Positions 64,000-64,000 of a stretch of DNA of 64,000 nucleotides are shown in pieces. The position numbers were made by a program, and so were the translations under genes. The stretch covers positions 484,480 through 548,479 of the forward strand of contig NZ_RSCL01000002.1 of the NCBI RefSeq assembly GCF_003991905.1. The letters run 5' to 3'. The stretch comes from Dulcicalothrix desertica PCC 7102. GTDB lineage: Bacteria > Cyanobacteriota > Cyanobacteriia > Cyanobacteriales > Nostocaceae. Every line of letters begins with the position of its first letter. The stretch's first letter is position 1. The notes beneath the pieces are model-generated. The model was not told the origin of the DNA and ran no database searches. It saw only the letters and a list, made by a program, of their open reading frames with translations.

Positions 64000-64000
64000 A

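Overview
This window is chromosomal DNA from a cyanobacterium. It carries psaC (photosystem I), zds/crtQ (plant-type carotenoid desaturation), ycf54 (chlorophyll cyclase), a high-light-inducible protein gene and crtE. It also has many genes of families seen mainly in cyanobacteria. The large serine/threonine-plus-histidine kinase, the CHAT/TPR-type proteins, the heptamer-type repeats and the numerous dispersed palindromes point to a filamentous, probably multicellular, cyanobacterium. DNA is AT-rich (about 60% by eye). The octamer HIP1 (GCGATCGC) was not seen, while the hexamer GGCGCC occurs about every 600 bp inside and outside genes. No rRNA, tRNA or CRISPR was seen.

Left part (1-13800): a leftward cobalamin gene (cbiG-cobJ fusion) followed by a nucleotidyltransferase-like gene and a flavodoxin-fold oxidoreductase cut by the left edge. 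Rightward genes follow: a CPBP membrane protease, a TM2 protein, a copper P-type ATPase, an FHA protein and a TIGR01777-type epimerase. Leftward iscA-type and TPR genes come next, then a large acidic cyanobacterial protein. Middle-left (13900-26300): tandem paralogues of unknown function, zds with a START-like gene, a ferredoxin-cobQ pair pointing left, PrxQ, a 127-bp tandem repeat array, an acyl-carrier-like protein lacking its serine, and a two-gene ABC exporter.

Middle (26600-41000): a CHAT-type TPR protein, a 2010-residue multisensor kinase, alanine dehydrogenase and hli. Then comes a decayed tract: a sensor pseudogene split by a 199-bp MITE-like element, a broken CHAT gene and a frameshifted DUF5615 gene beside an intact DUF433. 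Right (41200-49900): mostly housekeeping genes (pdxJ, ycf54, folD-crtE-PAP2, lipoprotein, NUDIX, AI-2E transporter, AAA ATPase).

Right end (50200-64000): a RelE/ParE-like remnant, a GH2 glycosidase, a nitrate/bicarbonate-type ABC pair without ATPase next to a Cache-type histidine kinase, psaC, and a two-gene surface unit (DUF11 protein plus outer-membrane barrel). The barrel gene seems to have lost its signal peptide at a recombination junction with a fragment of a second multisensor kinase at the window edge.

The window is therefore a normal chromosomal core interrupted by many repeats and several genes in decay. The most distinctive signals are the GGCGCC over-representation, repeats that have invaded coding sequence, structured palindrome families with compensating changes, and the gene-junction scar at the right edge.
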